Assembly: GCA_032718865.1 (NCBI GenBank)
Contig: JALUTQ010000020.1
Location: 124,001 to 188,000, forward strand
Length of the DNA: 64,000 nucleotides
Origin: Tilletia caries
Taxonomy: Eukaryota > Basidiomycota > Exobasidiomycetes > Tilletiales > Tilletiaceae
Direction of reading: 5' to 3'
Part shown: piece by piece, positions 22,293 to 32,909 of the stretch
How the letters are laid out: each line of letters begins with the position of its first letter
Numbering within the stretch: the stretch's first letter is position 1
Notes under the pieces: generated by a model
Told to the model about the DNA's origin: nothing
The model's database searches: none
What the model saw: only the letters and a program-made list of their open reading frames with translations
Position numbers and translations under genes: made by a program

Positions 22293-23724
22293 GCTGTGGA
22301 AAGGGGACCAAGACAGAAGTAGAAAAAGGTCTTACGAAGGCAGCAAAATGAGATGGAGGGTGAGCGAGCGAGAGCGCTGCGGGAGGCACAGAATGAGGTG
22401 AGAAAGGCGAAACAGGAATGACACGGGGAGGAGAAAGGTCAGCAGATGATCGGTAGGGTTTCAGTATTTATGGACCTGTCAACGTCAAGAGGATGAGCAG
22501 CAGCCACCCCAGGCTGAGAACAAAGAGATGTGGCGGCTGAATTTTCCCAGGGGCGGACCCTTTCTGCACTGGGCAGTCGCCGTGCAGGGCTAATGCAGCT
22601 GCGATGTCGCAAGCGGGGGAGGAGAGAAGTCTAGATAGTGGCGGTGCTGCAGGATGTGCGGACGAGGAGAGGCTGCGGGCAATACGTATCCAGGAGTACG
22701 GCAAAGATAGCCAGAACTTTGATGTCTGCACCGAAAGTAGGAACGAAGCAGTGCACCCTGGTGCCTGATGCCTGATGCCTGATGCCTGATGCCTGATGCC
22801 TGATGCCTAATAAGGGTCAGGTGGAGAAGGGAGAGGTATTGCTAGGACTGGCGGTGCGCTGCGGTGTAAATCAGTGCGTGGGCTTGGCCGAGCGCAAAGG
22901 AGGCAGTGAGTTCGCCATGTACGCGATCAGTGTGCAGTCAGCAGCTGAGTTACTGAAGCCTGAGAATCATTGGGCTTACCTCCGCGGCGCCGCCACTGCT
23001 CCACGGCGAGAGGAGAGCGGCACCGCTGACCGCAGTCATTTTCCTGACTTGTGGTCGTGCGGCGCAGGGGCCATGGCCGAGGAGGCAGCAGCAGGAGGGA
23101 GGGACAACGACAACGTAACAAACAAATTACGGAAAGATAACAAATAGATGGAAACAAGGTTTGCCTCATTTATGCTGCTCGGCGCGGGGAACGCCGATCT
23201 TCTGGGTTCTGACTTTGTGGCGTTTGTGGCGCCAACAAACCTTGTCTGTTTCCTCGGCCTTGCTCCGTGCGGTGCGACGTTCTGTGTAGACTCATTGATA
23301 GAGAAGAAACGTGGATCCAAAGATACACGTGCATAGTAAGAGACCTAAATAGGTCTGGCCAGCTGAGACCCGAGAATGATCCGCCGGGCCCGCCGTCCCT
23401 CAGATCCCGAAGGCAGGGATGCTGAGCGCAGTGAGGCAGACCGCGGCGGCCAGGAGAAGAATGATTTGGGTCGCTGACGTCCTTATATGCACGCAGGGAT
23501 CAAGCTGGAAAGTATCACTGAAATCACTGATTCTGAAAGCAATGGCACCAATGATGAGGATGGAAGAGACAGAGAGCGCAGGGAAACGCGCGTATGATTG
23601 AGGTGATCGATGTTGCAGCGGAATGGATCATCGCCTGAAAGGGGTCATGAGAATGGAGAACTGTGAAGTGATGAGGCAGGAGGAAACCGCCAAGAGTGGT
23701 GTGAAAGAGAGACCAAGGACAGGA
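22293..23724. other. Gene-free stretch between oxidase promoter and retrotransposon
   Basis: About 1.4 kb. The left part is the FAD-oxidase promoter and leader. The middle has a heptamer tandem repeat (22766-22807). Near 23341 is a short palindrome (AGACCTAAATAGGTCT). The right part, up to 23724, probably includes the 3' untranslated and terminal sequence of the retrotransposon, whose boundary I could not fix. Confidence 0.4.
22766..22807. repeat. TGATGCC tandem repeat, six copies
   Basis: Six perfect copies of TGATGCC in a row, flanked by partial copies. It is a minisatellite in the region upstream of the secreted oxidase. No function is implied. Confidence 0.9.
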
Positions 23725-25128
23725 TCACAAGGGATTCCCGATGAATGCTGCCGTGAGCGCATGCGCGCTGGCTAATCCGAGATCCAGGCGACGGAGGTAT
23801 TGAAGTACGGAGTCGGACTTCCAACCCCCCATGAGCTTGATGGTATCCAGGGGGACACCAGCACGCCAGTGGATGGTCGCGCCCCCAATCCGGAACGAGT
23901 GCCCCACATGCGAACCACGACCGGCAGCTGAAAGGGCCGAGTTGAAGGTCTCAAGAAAAGACTTCTTTGTGAGAGGAAGGAGGGGCTTGTCAGCCCGCTC
24001 CCTGAAAGCGAAGAGTGAAGTGATGCCGGCGAGCTCCGGAACGTGAGGCGAGAGTCGAAAATGATGGCGGAGGGCGAAGACCGGGTTGAGAGCCCCACCG
24101 CAGTCGGCCACGAACTTGTCCAGTCCTTGGACCTTCGTCGTCTTCGTCCATGGTAGCCAGAAGGCCGCCATCCTGTGGCCTGAATTACCCGTAGAGAAAC
24201 CTCGAAAGTGGGACCGCATTACGTTGCGATCCGCCTGAGGAGAGAGGTTGGCCGTGGTTGTTTCCCCCAACCGACACATGGACCACCATGACACGAGCGC
24301 ACAAGCCCATACCGCAGCATGATGTGCATTTCCGGCAACGTCCAACACGCGGAATACGGCCATGAGCTCCTCAGGAGTGACCGGCGGGCGAGGAGGCAGC
24401 TTGGGAGGCCCTGATTTCGATAAAGCCCTGAGGGCAAGGCCGACGGCCTCGCCCCTCTCGAATGGTTAATTCCAGGTCCGGTGCCAGGTGGCGATGCCGG
24501 TGATGTAGTTGCTGAGTGTGGAAGCCCGTACCTTGTCGCTCATGTGAGCCACAAAGGCGAGGAGCAAGCCCTGGGAAACAGGGTATCGATGACGATGAGC
24601 GATGCCGCTCTCGTTGCAGAAGTCGATGAAATGGTCGATGCCGGCGCCATAATTGGCACGCGTTGATGCCTCGAGCGAGGACGCGAGGATTTGGTGTACG
24701 GCATGCCAGTGGCAGCCTTGCGGGTCGAAGTCGAACCCTGATGTCGTCTTGAGTCCAGGATTGTCGCCACTGATGGGAGCGATTGTCATGATGCGATCAC
24801 GAGCCAGGGGCTTCTTGCCGAAGGATGAGGGTTTCGATGTCTTGATAGTCTTGAGTTGCTGAGGGCGCCCAACGAGAGCCAGGCTCGTCAGGGCAGATGC
24901 CGAGAGTGATTTGGAGATGGAGGATCGAGGCAGAACTGCCTGTGAAGAGGATGATGATGATGCTGATGATGGTGAGCCCCTTCGCAGGGCTCGATGGGTG
25001 GGAGTTGGATGCCGGCTAGATTTGTTACCTGCCAAGGACGCAGCCCCCTGCCGCCTTGTACGAGGAAATCGAGCCTTGTCCTCCTCCCGAAGTTGCTTCT
25101 GGTACCACTTAATGTCTCCGTGTGGCAT
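23725..25128 (-). pseudogene. Tyrosine recombinase ORF with one in-frame stop
   Basis: From the ATG at 25128 the frame runs 467 codons to 23725, interrupted only by TAA at 24468-24466. The N-terminal core-binding part is STRANYGAGIDHFIDFCNES...STLSNYITGIATWH. The catalytic part carries the family residues: Arg in WSMCRLGE, the H-x-x-R box in HSFRIGGATIH, and the nucleophile Tyr in SVLQYLRR. Reading continues seamlessly after the stop (PFERGEAVGLALRALSKS), so a single substitution explains the break. The start overlaps the end of the RT/RNase H frame by 20 bases in another frame, a compact arrangement typical of these elements. Role in the family: integration of circular cDNA. Confidence 0.82.
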
Positions 25129-26897
25129 GAAGGAAGGGTCGAAGGGGGGCTGGGGTGTCAAAACCGGGAAGATGAGGGCCAGGCAGAGCCTCCCCCCGAG
25201 ACGGCGCGTCGGCCGGGTTGACGTCGGTAGCCACGTAGGTGACCCGAACGTCGAGATGATGCTGCATCGCAAATGCAATGAGCGAGCGCATGATGGAGTT
25301 GGCCGATCGACCACGACTCCGACCTTTCCTGAAGGCCCCGATAACTCCCTTGTTATCGCTGAAGATCCGTAGGACACAGTCCGACGCGCCCATCGCGACC
25401 GCCTGTCGGACGCCAAGCTCCAGGGCAGCCGCTTCAGCCCATCCAATCCCCCTCCCATCTGCATCCCATCCGGAGAGCAACATCCAAGCCGCCCATCGAT
25501 CGTCGCAGGTAACCCCGACGCCCCAGGTCGTAGACGCGTCGACGTACAAGACGTGAGGAAACTCCTTCGAGGGCATGGCGATAGATCTGACCATTTCGTG
25601 CCTGAGGGCACGCACCCATACCTTGGCTTCGTCTTGCACCTGAGCAGGGACGTGAAGTCGATGATAAGGCTCCTTAGACTCCCAAGCCTTCATGAAGGTG
25701 AAGAACTCCGCAAGGAAAGGAGCCAGGTCCCGGGCCATGGAGGCCACATGCTGAAGTGCACCGCACGTCTCCCGCACTTCCTTGAGGGACCGAGGTGAAG
25801 ACGACAGGAAAGCCGAGGCCCGAAGGCTGAACGCTTCCCGTTTCGAATCCGGAAGCTTGACCGTCATTGCGTGAAGGTCCCAGATAAATCCCAGGTAGGT
25901 CACCTTCGAGTCGAAGTCCGACTGCTTCACCGGGTGCCAGGGGAAACCCAGCACCTCGGTCGCTTGATGGATGTCCTTGAGAGTGATGGTCGAGTCCGGG
26001 GGTTTGATGAAGACAAAGTCATCTACCCATTTGATGACCCGGAGCGCGGGCATCGTGCTGATGATGAGCATCTTGACGAGGTCCGCCACCGACCCCCAGA
26101 CCCCCGTGGCCGAAGCCAGACCAAAGGGCAGACGAGTATCGATGCCAAAGCCTCCTTTCGGCAACGCAATGACCAGCCCCGGAAGCTGAGAGGGGTGAGC
26201 CTTGATCGCCCGGAACGCCTCCTGCGCGTCCGACATCGCCGCATAGGATCCCTTCGGGGAATCCCGAATCTGATGAAAGAGAAAAAGGAGAGAGAGCAGA
26301 TCAGATCAGCCCACCATTCCAAATGAATTTGATCCAATGATTCAAGAGTCCAACGAGATGATGATGATGAATGAGGAGCAAACATCGAGTTGGCAAAGCC
26401 AGAGCTCGGAAATTGATTGATCGTGAAGCAGAGGGATTACACCATGCTACTGATTGATGAGAGTAATGGGGTGGAGAGAGAGGGCAGAGGTCTCAAAGGA
26501 CCATGCAAAGTTGGGGAAGGAACTGAACACTAACCTGATCGACCATCGCCGTAAAACCGTCCCAGCCACACACGAACTCATCAGAGTCGATGTAGGCGTT
26601 GATCGAGGCAGCAGCCTCTGGACCGGCCTTCCTCGGGAAGGAGAAGTCTTGAATCATCCTGAACTTCCCGCCAGGCTTGGGAACCAAGCCCAGCGGAGAA
26701 GTCTGAAAGCAACCCAACCTCTCCTCCACCTCCTCCAATGACAAGGGAGCCAGGACTCTACCCACGTCCACCTCCCTGTCCACAATCTCCTGAAGGATAT
26801 CCAAATCCTCCTCAGCCTCAGCGTGATTTGGGTTCACCGTAGTGACCCTGATCGGGGGGATTCCGAATGAGAACCCCTCCTCCAGATCTCGCACCAT
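25109..26897 (-). CDS. Reverse transcriptase-RNase H of the YR retrotransposon (with intron)
   Basis: Exon 1 (to 26535) holds the first RT motifs: TSPLGLVPKPGGKFRMIQDF. A 265-nt stretch (26534-26270) has a GTTAGTG donor and CATCAG acceptor; removing it joins TAMVDQ to IRDSPKGSYAAMSDAQEAF in phase and restores the RT frame. Exon 2 continues with LPFGLASATGVW, the polymerase site KWVDDFVF (x-V-D-D), then an RNase H-like domain with D-E-D-D residues in VDASTTWGVGV, AAALELG, FSDNKGVIGAF and TDVNPADAPSRG. The frame is open upstream of the 26897 ATG (LNLAHAFPTM) as far as the nested MITE. If the MITE and one target copy are removed, it overlaps the end of gag in the -1 frame. Confidence 0.8.
26270..26534 (-). 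other. Spliceosomal-type intron inside the retrotransposon RT
   Basis: 265 bases, donor GTTAGTG, acceptor CATCAG. Its length is not a multiple of three, and both flanking frames encode adjacent RT motifs, so it must be removed to make the enzyme. It is longer than most host introns in this window. Confidence 0.7.
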
Positions 26898-26939
26898 GGT
26901 CGGAAACGCATGGGCGAGATTGAGTGATTTGTCATTTGA

Positions 26940-27682
26940 TAGCCAACCAAGGCTCGGACAGTTACTTACAGTTGTCCATTTTGGGTATACAGTACAGTAC
27001 AGTTACAGTTATAACTTACCGCCAGCGCCTACAGTACAGTTACAGTTACAATTAAGTTACTTTAAGTTACTACAGTTACTGTATTTTTTTCGCCGCGCAC
27101 GGACCTCCAACCTCAGTTTAAGTCACTGCTTAAGTCACTGTAGCAGTAACTAACAGTTACTGTAGACAAAGTCTCAAAGTAACTGTAACTTAAAAACTTT
27201 TTAAGTCACATAACGGAACTTAAAAAAAGTGTTTTTAAGTCACAGTTTTGCCCTTCAAAATTGTCACCTAACAGTCCTCGAAAGTAACTGCAACTGTAAC
27301 TCGATTTCCGGGTAAATGTTTTTTTGCCAAGGAAATGAGATTTGACTTAAGTAGGTGTGATTGTGTGAAGTAACTGTAAGTAACTGTACGCGGCTGTCAG
27401 TGGCTGTAAGTGCTTTCTCAAACTGAAAGTGGCTGCCAGTAGTTTTTGTTCAACTTAAACAGTGATGTATAGTCATAGTAAGTTTGAACAGTTTGGGGCC
27501 CGAAAAAATTCCAACTTAATCAACTGTTAAGTTGACTGTACCCGGGCCCTACAGTTACAGTCAACTTAATTTTTTTTTCCGGCTCCGCCGCCTACAGTAC
27601 AGTTACAGTTATGACTTATTAAGTCAACTTACCTACAGTTACAGTGGGCACAGTTATACAGTCGCCGGGCCTTGTAGCCAAC
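26940..27682. mobile_element. hAT-like MITE nested in the retrotransposon
   Basis: The element proper is 26948-27674 (727 bp). It is flanked by the 8-bp direct repeat TAGCCAAC (26940-26947 and 27675-27682). Its ends are inverted: CAAGGCTCGG at the left, and CAAGGCCCGG as the reverse complement of the right, 9 of 10 identical. An 8-bp target duplication and CAAGG/CAGGG-type termini are marks of the hAT superfamily. The inside has no coding frame; it is AT-rich and built of AGTTAC/GTAACT and TTAAGT/ACTTAA motifs in both orientations, so it could fold on itself over most of its length. It needs a transposase from elsewhere. Confidence 0.82.
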
Positions 27683-29476
27683 TCAAAGCCCTGAGGCTTG
27701 AGAGGGCTTGGTGACGGTTGGGCAACCTTGGCACCCATGCTCCGTCTTGCCGCAGATGGAACACTCGTGTTTTCCGGCCGAGCAGCTTGGAGCGGTTGAC
27801 ATGCATCCGTTGGAGAGATTGAAGCGATGGCAGATGATGGTTGTGCCATCCGAGGCCCGGACGAGCTTGCGGCTGGCGTCGCGCTTGGCGTGCGCGGTCT
27901 CTCGACCTTCGGGGACTCGGTTGCAATCGTTGATGTTGTGCCGAACCCGGGACCCGCAGACGAAGCAGGCGCCAAGACCATCGGGACTAGTCGAGGCGCC
28001 CGACGAAAAGGGCTGCTTGCCCCCTTGGGCCTTGCTCTTCTTCTGAGAGGTCTTGCCCGATGAGGAGGAGGCCTGCTGATTGCCGCCGTGTCCGGTTTGA
28101 TGACCACCCGAGGAAGAAGAGGACGCCTCGATGATGGAGTTGAAGTCCAAGAACATCTTGACCCGCGCCATGATATCCGGCTGCCAAGTGGCAGGGTCGA
28201 GTCGATAGCCGTACGGGGCATCGTAGTAGTCGTGTCGGAGCAAGTCGACATAGCGAGCAAGGATCGCCCACCCTCCACTCTTCCCTATCAGAGGGTGATC
28301 ACGAACAGACGACCACATATCCACCCAGGCGTCCTTCTCGATCTGAAGCCACTCCTTGACCTCCCCTTTTGCCTCAGCGACGACCTTCTCCATGGACTTG
28401 TCGAAGGCCTTGAATGCCGACGACATCTCAGCGTATGACATCGCCAGGTCTTGCTTCTTGTGCTGCCCAAGCTGGGCATTGGGGCCGGATGAGTCCAGGA
28501 GCTGAGCGATGGTTGGCGTCGTCGTGTGTACAACATGCGCATCGCGCGCTCGTCCCTCCACGATCCCTTCCTGGGTGAAGTGCCAAAGCGGTACGTACAT
28601 GGAGTTACGCAGCTTGTTGATGACGACGAGGGAGGGAAGGTCGACCGTGGCCGTGCTCTTCGCCTTGGGCTGGAAGGGTCGGCCCCTGATGAGTGAAGGC
28701 TCGCTGTCTGAGCGGCCGAGCAGAGGAGCTTGATGTCGAATCTTCTTGAGGGATGGAAGGCCTTGCGGCGACAGCTTGTGCTTGCTTGATGAGGGAGTTG
28801 ATGTCGGAGGAGGAGCCTTGGTCACAGGTCGTCGATAGGGGTTGTCCTGGGCAGTCTCGCTGTCCGAACCAGCATGATTGGGCCCCTTCGCGACAGGCAA
28901 CAACCGACCGAGGGCGACCTTGCGTGATGTCGGAGTAGGCTGCTCGAAGAGGGAGAACAGGTCCTCTATCTTGGTGGGCTCCGGAGTTATCGGACGCCCT
29001 TCGTCCAGGTCCTTCGCGACGATGCGTCGAACCTCCTCGTCTGAATCGGCCGAGTGTGATGACGACCGAGCCTTCTTTGCCTTGCCTTTTACCGAGTACA
29101 CCTTCGGAAGGTTGAGGGAGGGTGGGTACCGGTGCACGGACTGATCTCCGGCGTTGGAAGGCAGGTAAGGGTCCGTGAGCGAGTCCATGATGCCTTGCTC
29201 GATGTCGCGCTGAACGTCACGCGCGGGTCGTTCGCCTCCACGGATGTAAGTGTTGAGAGGCTGATGGTCTTGAAGGGCGGTCGCCGAAGCAGCTTGGTCG
29301 GCGTCGTCCTTGTCGTCCCCGGGGTGATCGTCTTCTCCCGCAGCCATGAGGGCATCTCCGCCCAAATCCTCGCCTGCACCGGCAGCATCCGACTGGATGA
29401 GCCGTGCCTCGTCTTGAAGGGCCGCCATCTGACGACCTGTGGAGCTGGAGATCGAGGGAACAGAGCGCTGCGACAT
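27683..29476 (-). CDS. Gag-like protein of the YR retrotransposon
   Basis: 597 aa. The N-terminal 280 residues are charged and disordered. The middle (about 290-440) looks folded and helical: VVINKLRNSMYVPLWHFTQE, SYAEMSSAFKAFDKSMEKV, WAILARYVDLLRHDYYDAPY. The C-terminus has Cys/His clusters suited to nucleic-acid binding: CFVCGSRVRHNINDC and then C-H-x4-N-x3-GC...CSAGKHECSICGKTEHGC. This matches the Gag of fungal DIRS/Ngaro-like elements by layout and finger type. The stop lies immediately next to the target duplication of the nested MITE. The frame is intact. Confidence 0.78.
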   Translation of the reverse strand: MSQRSVPSISSSTGRQMAALQDEARLIQSDAAGAGEDLGGDALMAAGEDDHPGDDKDDADQAASATALQDHQPLNTYIRGGERPARDVQRDIEQGIMDSLTDPYLPSNAGDQSVHRYPPSLNLPKVYSVKGKAKKARSSSHSADSDEEVRRIVAKDLDEGRPITPEPTKIEDLFSLFEQPTPTSRKVALGRLLPVAKGPNHAGSDSETAQDNPYRRPVTKAPPPTSTPSSSKHKLSPQGLPSLKKIRHQAPLLGRSDSEPSLIRGRPFQPKAKSTATVDLPSLVVINKLRNSMYVPLWHFTQEGIVEGRARDAHVVHTTTPTIAQLLDSSGPNAQLGQHKKQDLAMSYAEMSSAFKAFDKSMEKVVAEAKGEVKEWLQIEKDAWVDMWSSVRDHPLIGKSGGWAILARYVDLLRHDYYDAPYGYRLDPATWQPDIMARVKMFLDFNSIIEASSSSSGGHQTGHGGNQQASSSSGKTSQKKSKAQGGKQPFSSGASTSPDGLGACFVCGSRVRHNINDCNRVPEGRETAHAKRDASRKLVRASDGTTIICHRFNLSNGCMSTAPSCSAGKHECSICGKTEHGCQGCPTVTKPSQASGL

Positions 29477-31426
29477 TGCGCTTGCGATGCTTGAAAGGGA
29501 AGAAATAGAAGAGTGTGAAGTGATTGTGGGCGAGTGCGAAGGATGAGGTGCGAGTGAAGGAGGAAAGAAAGGGATTGAATCAATAGTCTACTCGACTGCG
29601 CACCTATGAGAGGATAGCAGTGAGGACGTGAGTGAGGACGACTGATGATGTGGTCGTCCGTCAGAGGCACCGACGCGCGTCGGGCCGACTTATGAGAAGA
29701 TTTTTCCACTCCCGATCCCGACGCGACGCGGTGCCATGTGTCTTGGCATTACGCGTCACGTCCTCACTGCGGCCGAGGCCGAGCGACAGCGATTCCATCT
29801 CATCTGACGCGACACATCCTATTCTGCTCTTCCACCTGTCCCACGCTTCACGCCGCACGGCCACTACTTCACCTTCGCTGCCCCATCACCTTGCGTTAAA
29901 CATACGCATACCTCGGATCCCATCGGAGCGACAGGTGGAGGAATCCACGTTCTCTCCATTTTACTGGACGCACGGATGATCTGGCCTTCAACGAATCGAC
30001 ATGCTGAGGTTCCGTCGCCACTCTGGCCGACGTCCTGTGACCTCCGCCTTCTTTATTGTTCAACGCTGCCTTGCCTCTTCGTCCAGTATCTCAATCATGT
30101 CAGCGCTGCAGGGATGCCGCGCTCATCGCTGCACGAGGGTGCAACCTGCCATCGAGCCGCTTCCCATGACCCATCTGCCTTCTCTGGCCTCCGCGCAAGC
30201 CCCGGCAAGTTTGTAGCACTGCTGCTCATTTGATAAGGGACATCGACGGTAGCAGCTGACCGCTCACAGTTCTTCTTTTCCCACCTAAGTTAAGATGGAA
30301 CCCTTCATATGCGAAAAGTAATCTTGCGATTTCCCAAGGGGTGGGCCGTGGGCCAGCAGTAGCGGCGAGCGCTCGCACGTGTATGTATGTACATACCGTC
30401 GTCCATCGAGCACGATGCATTGCTGTGTACATCAGCGCTCGCTCTACAATTTGTGGAGCTCCACCGCTTCAACGCTTCAACACCGCCGTCCACCTCCGAT
30501 ATGGCGTCCTACCACTACCACTGCTGAAAAGACCAGTCGTCCAGATTCCTGACCTGGGTGCGTACCTTACCAGAGTGTTCCCCTAACTTTTTCGCCTTGT
30601 TGAATAACAGGTCGCTGGGGGCTGGGAGTGGGATTTAAATACAGACTTAGTCAACAAAGTTAAGTAGCAGCAACTTACGCCTTGGAACCATAGTGACCTG
30701 GCTGTCGGCTGAAGCCCAGAGGCCAGGGTGTCCCTCAGACTCGATGTGGACCTCAGACCCTTATGACCTGGTAGAGATGTGCGAAGACGTGACTGGGGGG
30801 GCGTCCTCTCCCCCTCCCCTTTTTCGCGAATCTTTTGTATCAGAAAGGTCACCAAATCTCAGCCCAGCACGGCTACGCAGAAGCTCAAGGTAGCTTCGCT
30901 ACCCTTCGTCTGCTTCGCCATGCGGCTGCGACTTGCGATCGTAGCTACGAGCATCTATATCATTGTCCATGTAACATTTTGGATGTTGATCAAACTTGCG
31001 TGAAAAAGGGATTGAGGAACTTCACACACGTAATCATCCCGCACGGCTGTATCTACCAAGGAAGCAGAAAGCAAAGAATGATATGTCATATGATGGCTTC
31101 GCGCAGAGAGAGACAATTGACAAACAAGACGGAGAATAGCTGCGAGCGCAATGAAGATAAGATTAAAAAGACTGAGGAGAAAAAAGCGTGAGGCTAATGC
31201 AGAAGGAGAGGTTAGGGGATAGGAAACATAAGCGGCCGGGGAAGCAGACGGAAGGGACGTAGAAGACGGGTGAAGGCTGAGACCGGAGACGAATGGGCAA
31301 AGGAATGCCAACAGAGCTTGATGCGAAGGTAAGGGAATATAGAAGAGGCAAGAGCACAGCAGAAAGAAAGTCAGATCAGGTCAGGTCAGGTCAGGTCAGG
31401 TCAGCCGTCAGGTCAGGTCAGGTCCA
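29477..31426. other. Retrotransposon 5' flank and gene-free DNA
   Basis: The first few hundred bases are the leader of the YR element. 29604-29618 (GCAGTGAGGACGTGA) is exactly complementary to a site near 29755-29769, a 15-bp stem with a loop of about 140 bases. From 30 kb on I see only short biased ORFs and no family match. A TCAGG pentamer repeat lies at 31371-31424. Confidence 0.45.
31371..31424. repeat. TCAGG pentamer tandem repeat
   Basis: About ten near-perfect copies of TCAGG, interrupted once by GCCG. It abuts the broken 3' end of the malate dehydrogenase pseudogene. Confidence 0.85.
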
Positions 31427-31850
31427 GTGTTGAACATACTATTGGAGTATGGAACCCTGGGCGACTTGAGAGAGGAGAAGCACAATGGTGACGCCGAAGG
31501 TGGCCACCGACGACGGACACATTGACCTCGGCGGGCTTGACGTTGGCAATGTCGAAGTGGAAGGTGGAGGCGCGTGTGATGTCAAAGGTGGTGACCCGTG
31601 ACACAGAACAGACTGTACGAAGATATGCAGTGATGAGCACCATTTTTAACTCATGAAGCGTCAGAGCCGTTAGAAGAAGGAGAGGGGGGGTCGGGGGAAA
31701 ACCCACCGCTTGGGGTCGTAAAGACTTGAAGACCTCGGCGACGATGGGCACGGTGGAGTTGACGGGGTTGGAGATGACGAGGTGGTGTGCTTTGGGAGCA
31801 ACCTTGGCAGCGGCTTTGTCGAGGGAGAGAGCTGTCCGATGGGGCATGGT
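31427..31850 (-). pseudogene. Malate dehydrogenase fragment, degenerate
   Basis: The minus strand encodes VAPKAHHLVISNPVNSTVPI VAEVF in frame, a core piece of NAD-dependent malate dehydrogenase (substrate-binding Asn of ISNPVNS). A Tyr-Asp-Pro-Lys-Arg piece follows in a shifted frame, then a plausible intron (GTGGGTTT donor to TACAG acceptor), then VTTFDITRASTFHFDIANVK and EVNVSVVGGH. A further single-base shift separates this from GVTIVLLLSQVAQGS. So at least two frameshifts are present and both ends of the gene are missing. The retained intron means it is not a processed copy. The segment ends at the TCAGG repeat. Confidence 0.8.
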
Positions 31851-32771
31851 GAGTGAGGAAAGTCAGTCTACTCATCTTGACGACGTCGACCGGATTCATA
31901 AGAGCAGAGAGCTGAAAAACGAATGGGTGAGTAAGGACCTAACCCGGAGCACCTGATGCAGATGCGCGTATAAACACGAGGCTCACCTTGGATGACAATT
32001 CGGGAGTGCTGACTGCTGGGCCGGACTCAGAATGGGAACAAAGCAGAGACTGGTATGGGTAAGTGGTATCAGCCATCAGGTTAAGCAAGAAAAAGCAAAA
32101 CAGCGGTGAGCATCATTAACTTGAACCTTGGTGAGCAGAGAGCGGTTAAAAAGAAATCGAGAGGGGGATTGTTCAATTCGCATGATGCTTGTCGGGCTTC
32201 GATGGAAGCGTGAAGAAAGGCTGGCGGTGTTGGTTGTCGTCTGTCGAGTGTCGAAATGAACTGATTACGTATGCAAGATTTCTGCACTCTGTGCTTATGT
32301 AAGGAAAACCAAACTTTGGCTCAAGGACAGATCAGTCAATTCTGATGCTACAACCACGAAACCTGTGCCAGAAGTTGCAGGACTAGATTTGGTCAAGGGT
32401 CTACTGATTCAGAATGGTGTGTTGTGTTGGTAGTTGCGAAGAAAAGTCCCAAACTACGAGCCTGAATGGCAAAAAGCTTACGGCCGTAAGGCGGGAGCCG
32501 CCCTATAACCCCTTAACTAAAGTTAGGGGAATTCATTCGATTGTCTCGGTGTATTGTCACTGTATTTTGCAATCAAAGACCGCCTGTTTCCCATCGACGC
32601 CTCCGAACCTTATGAACGCGTGCGTACAAATTCGTTACGCGACCTGGCGACCTACGCGTCTTACGCGACGTTTCCGTCCCCGCTCCCAAACGTCGCTATC
32701 CATGGGAGCCTGCCTGGATGGCCTCGCTGGCAAGGACGCCGGGTCGCCGACTCTTTGGTTCTCTCTTGCCA
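31851..32771. other. Gene-free DNA between MDH relic and interrupted ORF
   Basis: About 0.9 kb. I see no supported gene. A near-palindrome CCCCTTAACTAAAGTTAGGGG lies at about 32511-32531. Short ORFs on either strand match nothing I know. Confidence 0.4.
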
Positions 32772-32909
32772 TTAGCTGATGTACGCACCCGAGCGCGATA
32801 GGCGTGAGAAGTTCGGGATGTCCCAATAAGGCAGGCGCACGATGTCGAACCCGGCGATCTTCTTCATCTCCCGCGCCTGGACATGTCGATCTGCCTCTTT
32901 TTCCCAGTA

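Larger units (their letters stand above)
23725..29476 (-). mobile_element. Tyrosine-recombinase (DIRS/Ngaro-type) retrotransposon body
   Basis: Order on the minus strand is Gag (29476-27683), reverse transcriptase with RNase H (from 26897 to 25109) and tyrosine recombinase (25128-23725). Gag-RT-RH-YR with no aspartic protease and no DDE integrase defines the YR retrotransposons (DIRS, PAT, Ngaro). I saw no methyltransferase domain, which argues against the DIRS group proper. The coordinates cover coding DNA only; terminal repeats were not found by eye, so the family within the order is open. A hAT-like MITE is nested at 26948-27674. Damage is light: one nonsense codon in the recombinase and the nested insertion. 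Confidence 0.85.

Noticed and set aside
22766..22807. TGATGCC array as a regulatory operator
   Set aside because: A short perfect minisatellite; nothing ties it to a factor or to neighbouring genes.
30582..32531. CCCCTAACTTT at 30582 and its inverted copy ending at 32531 as ends of a transposon carrying the MDH relic
   Set aside because: Only about 11 bases match, there is no matching target duplication on the two sides, and the right copy is itself a local palindrome.
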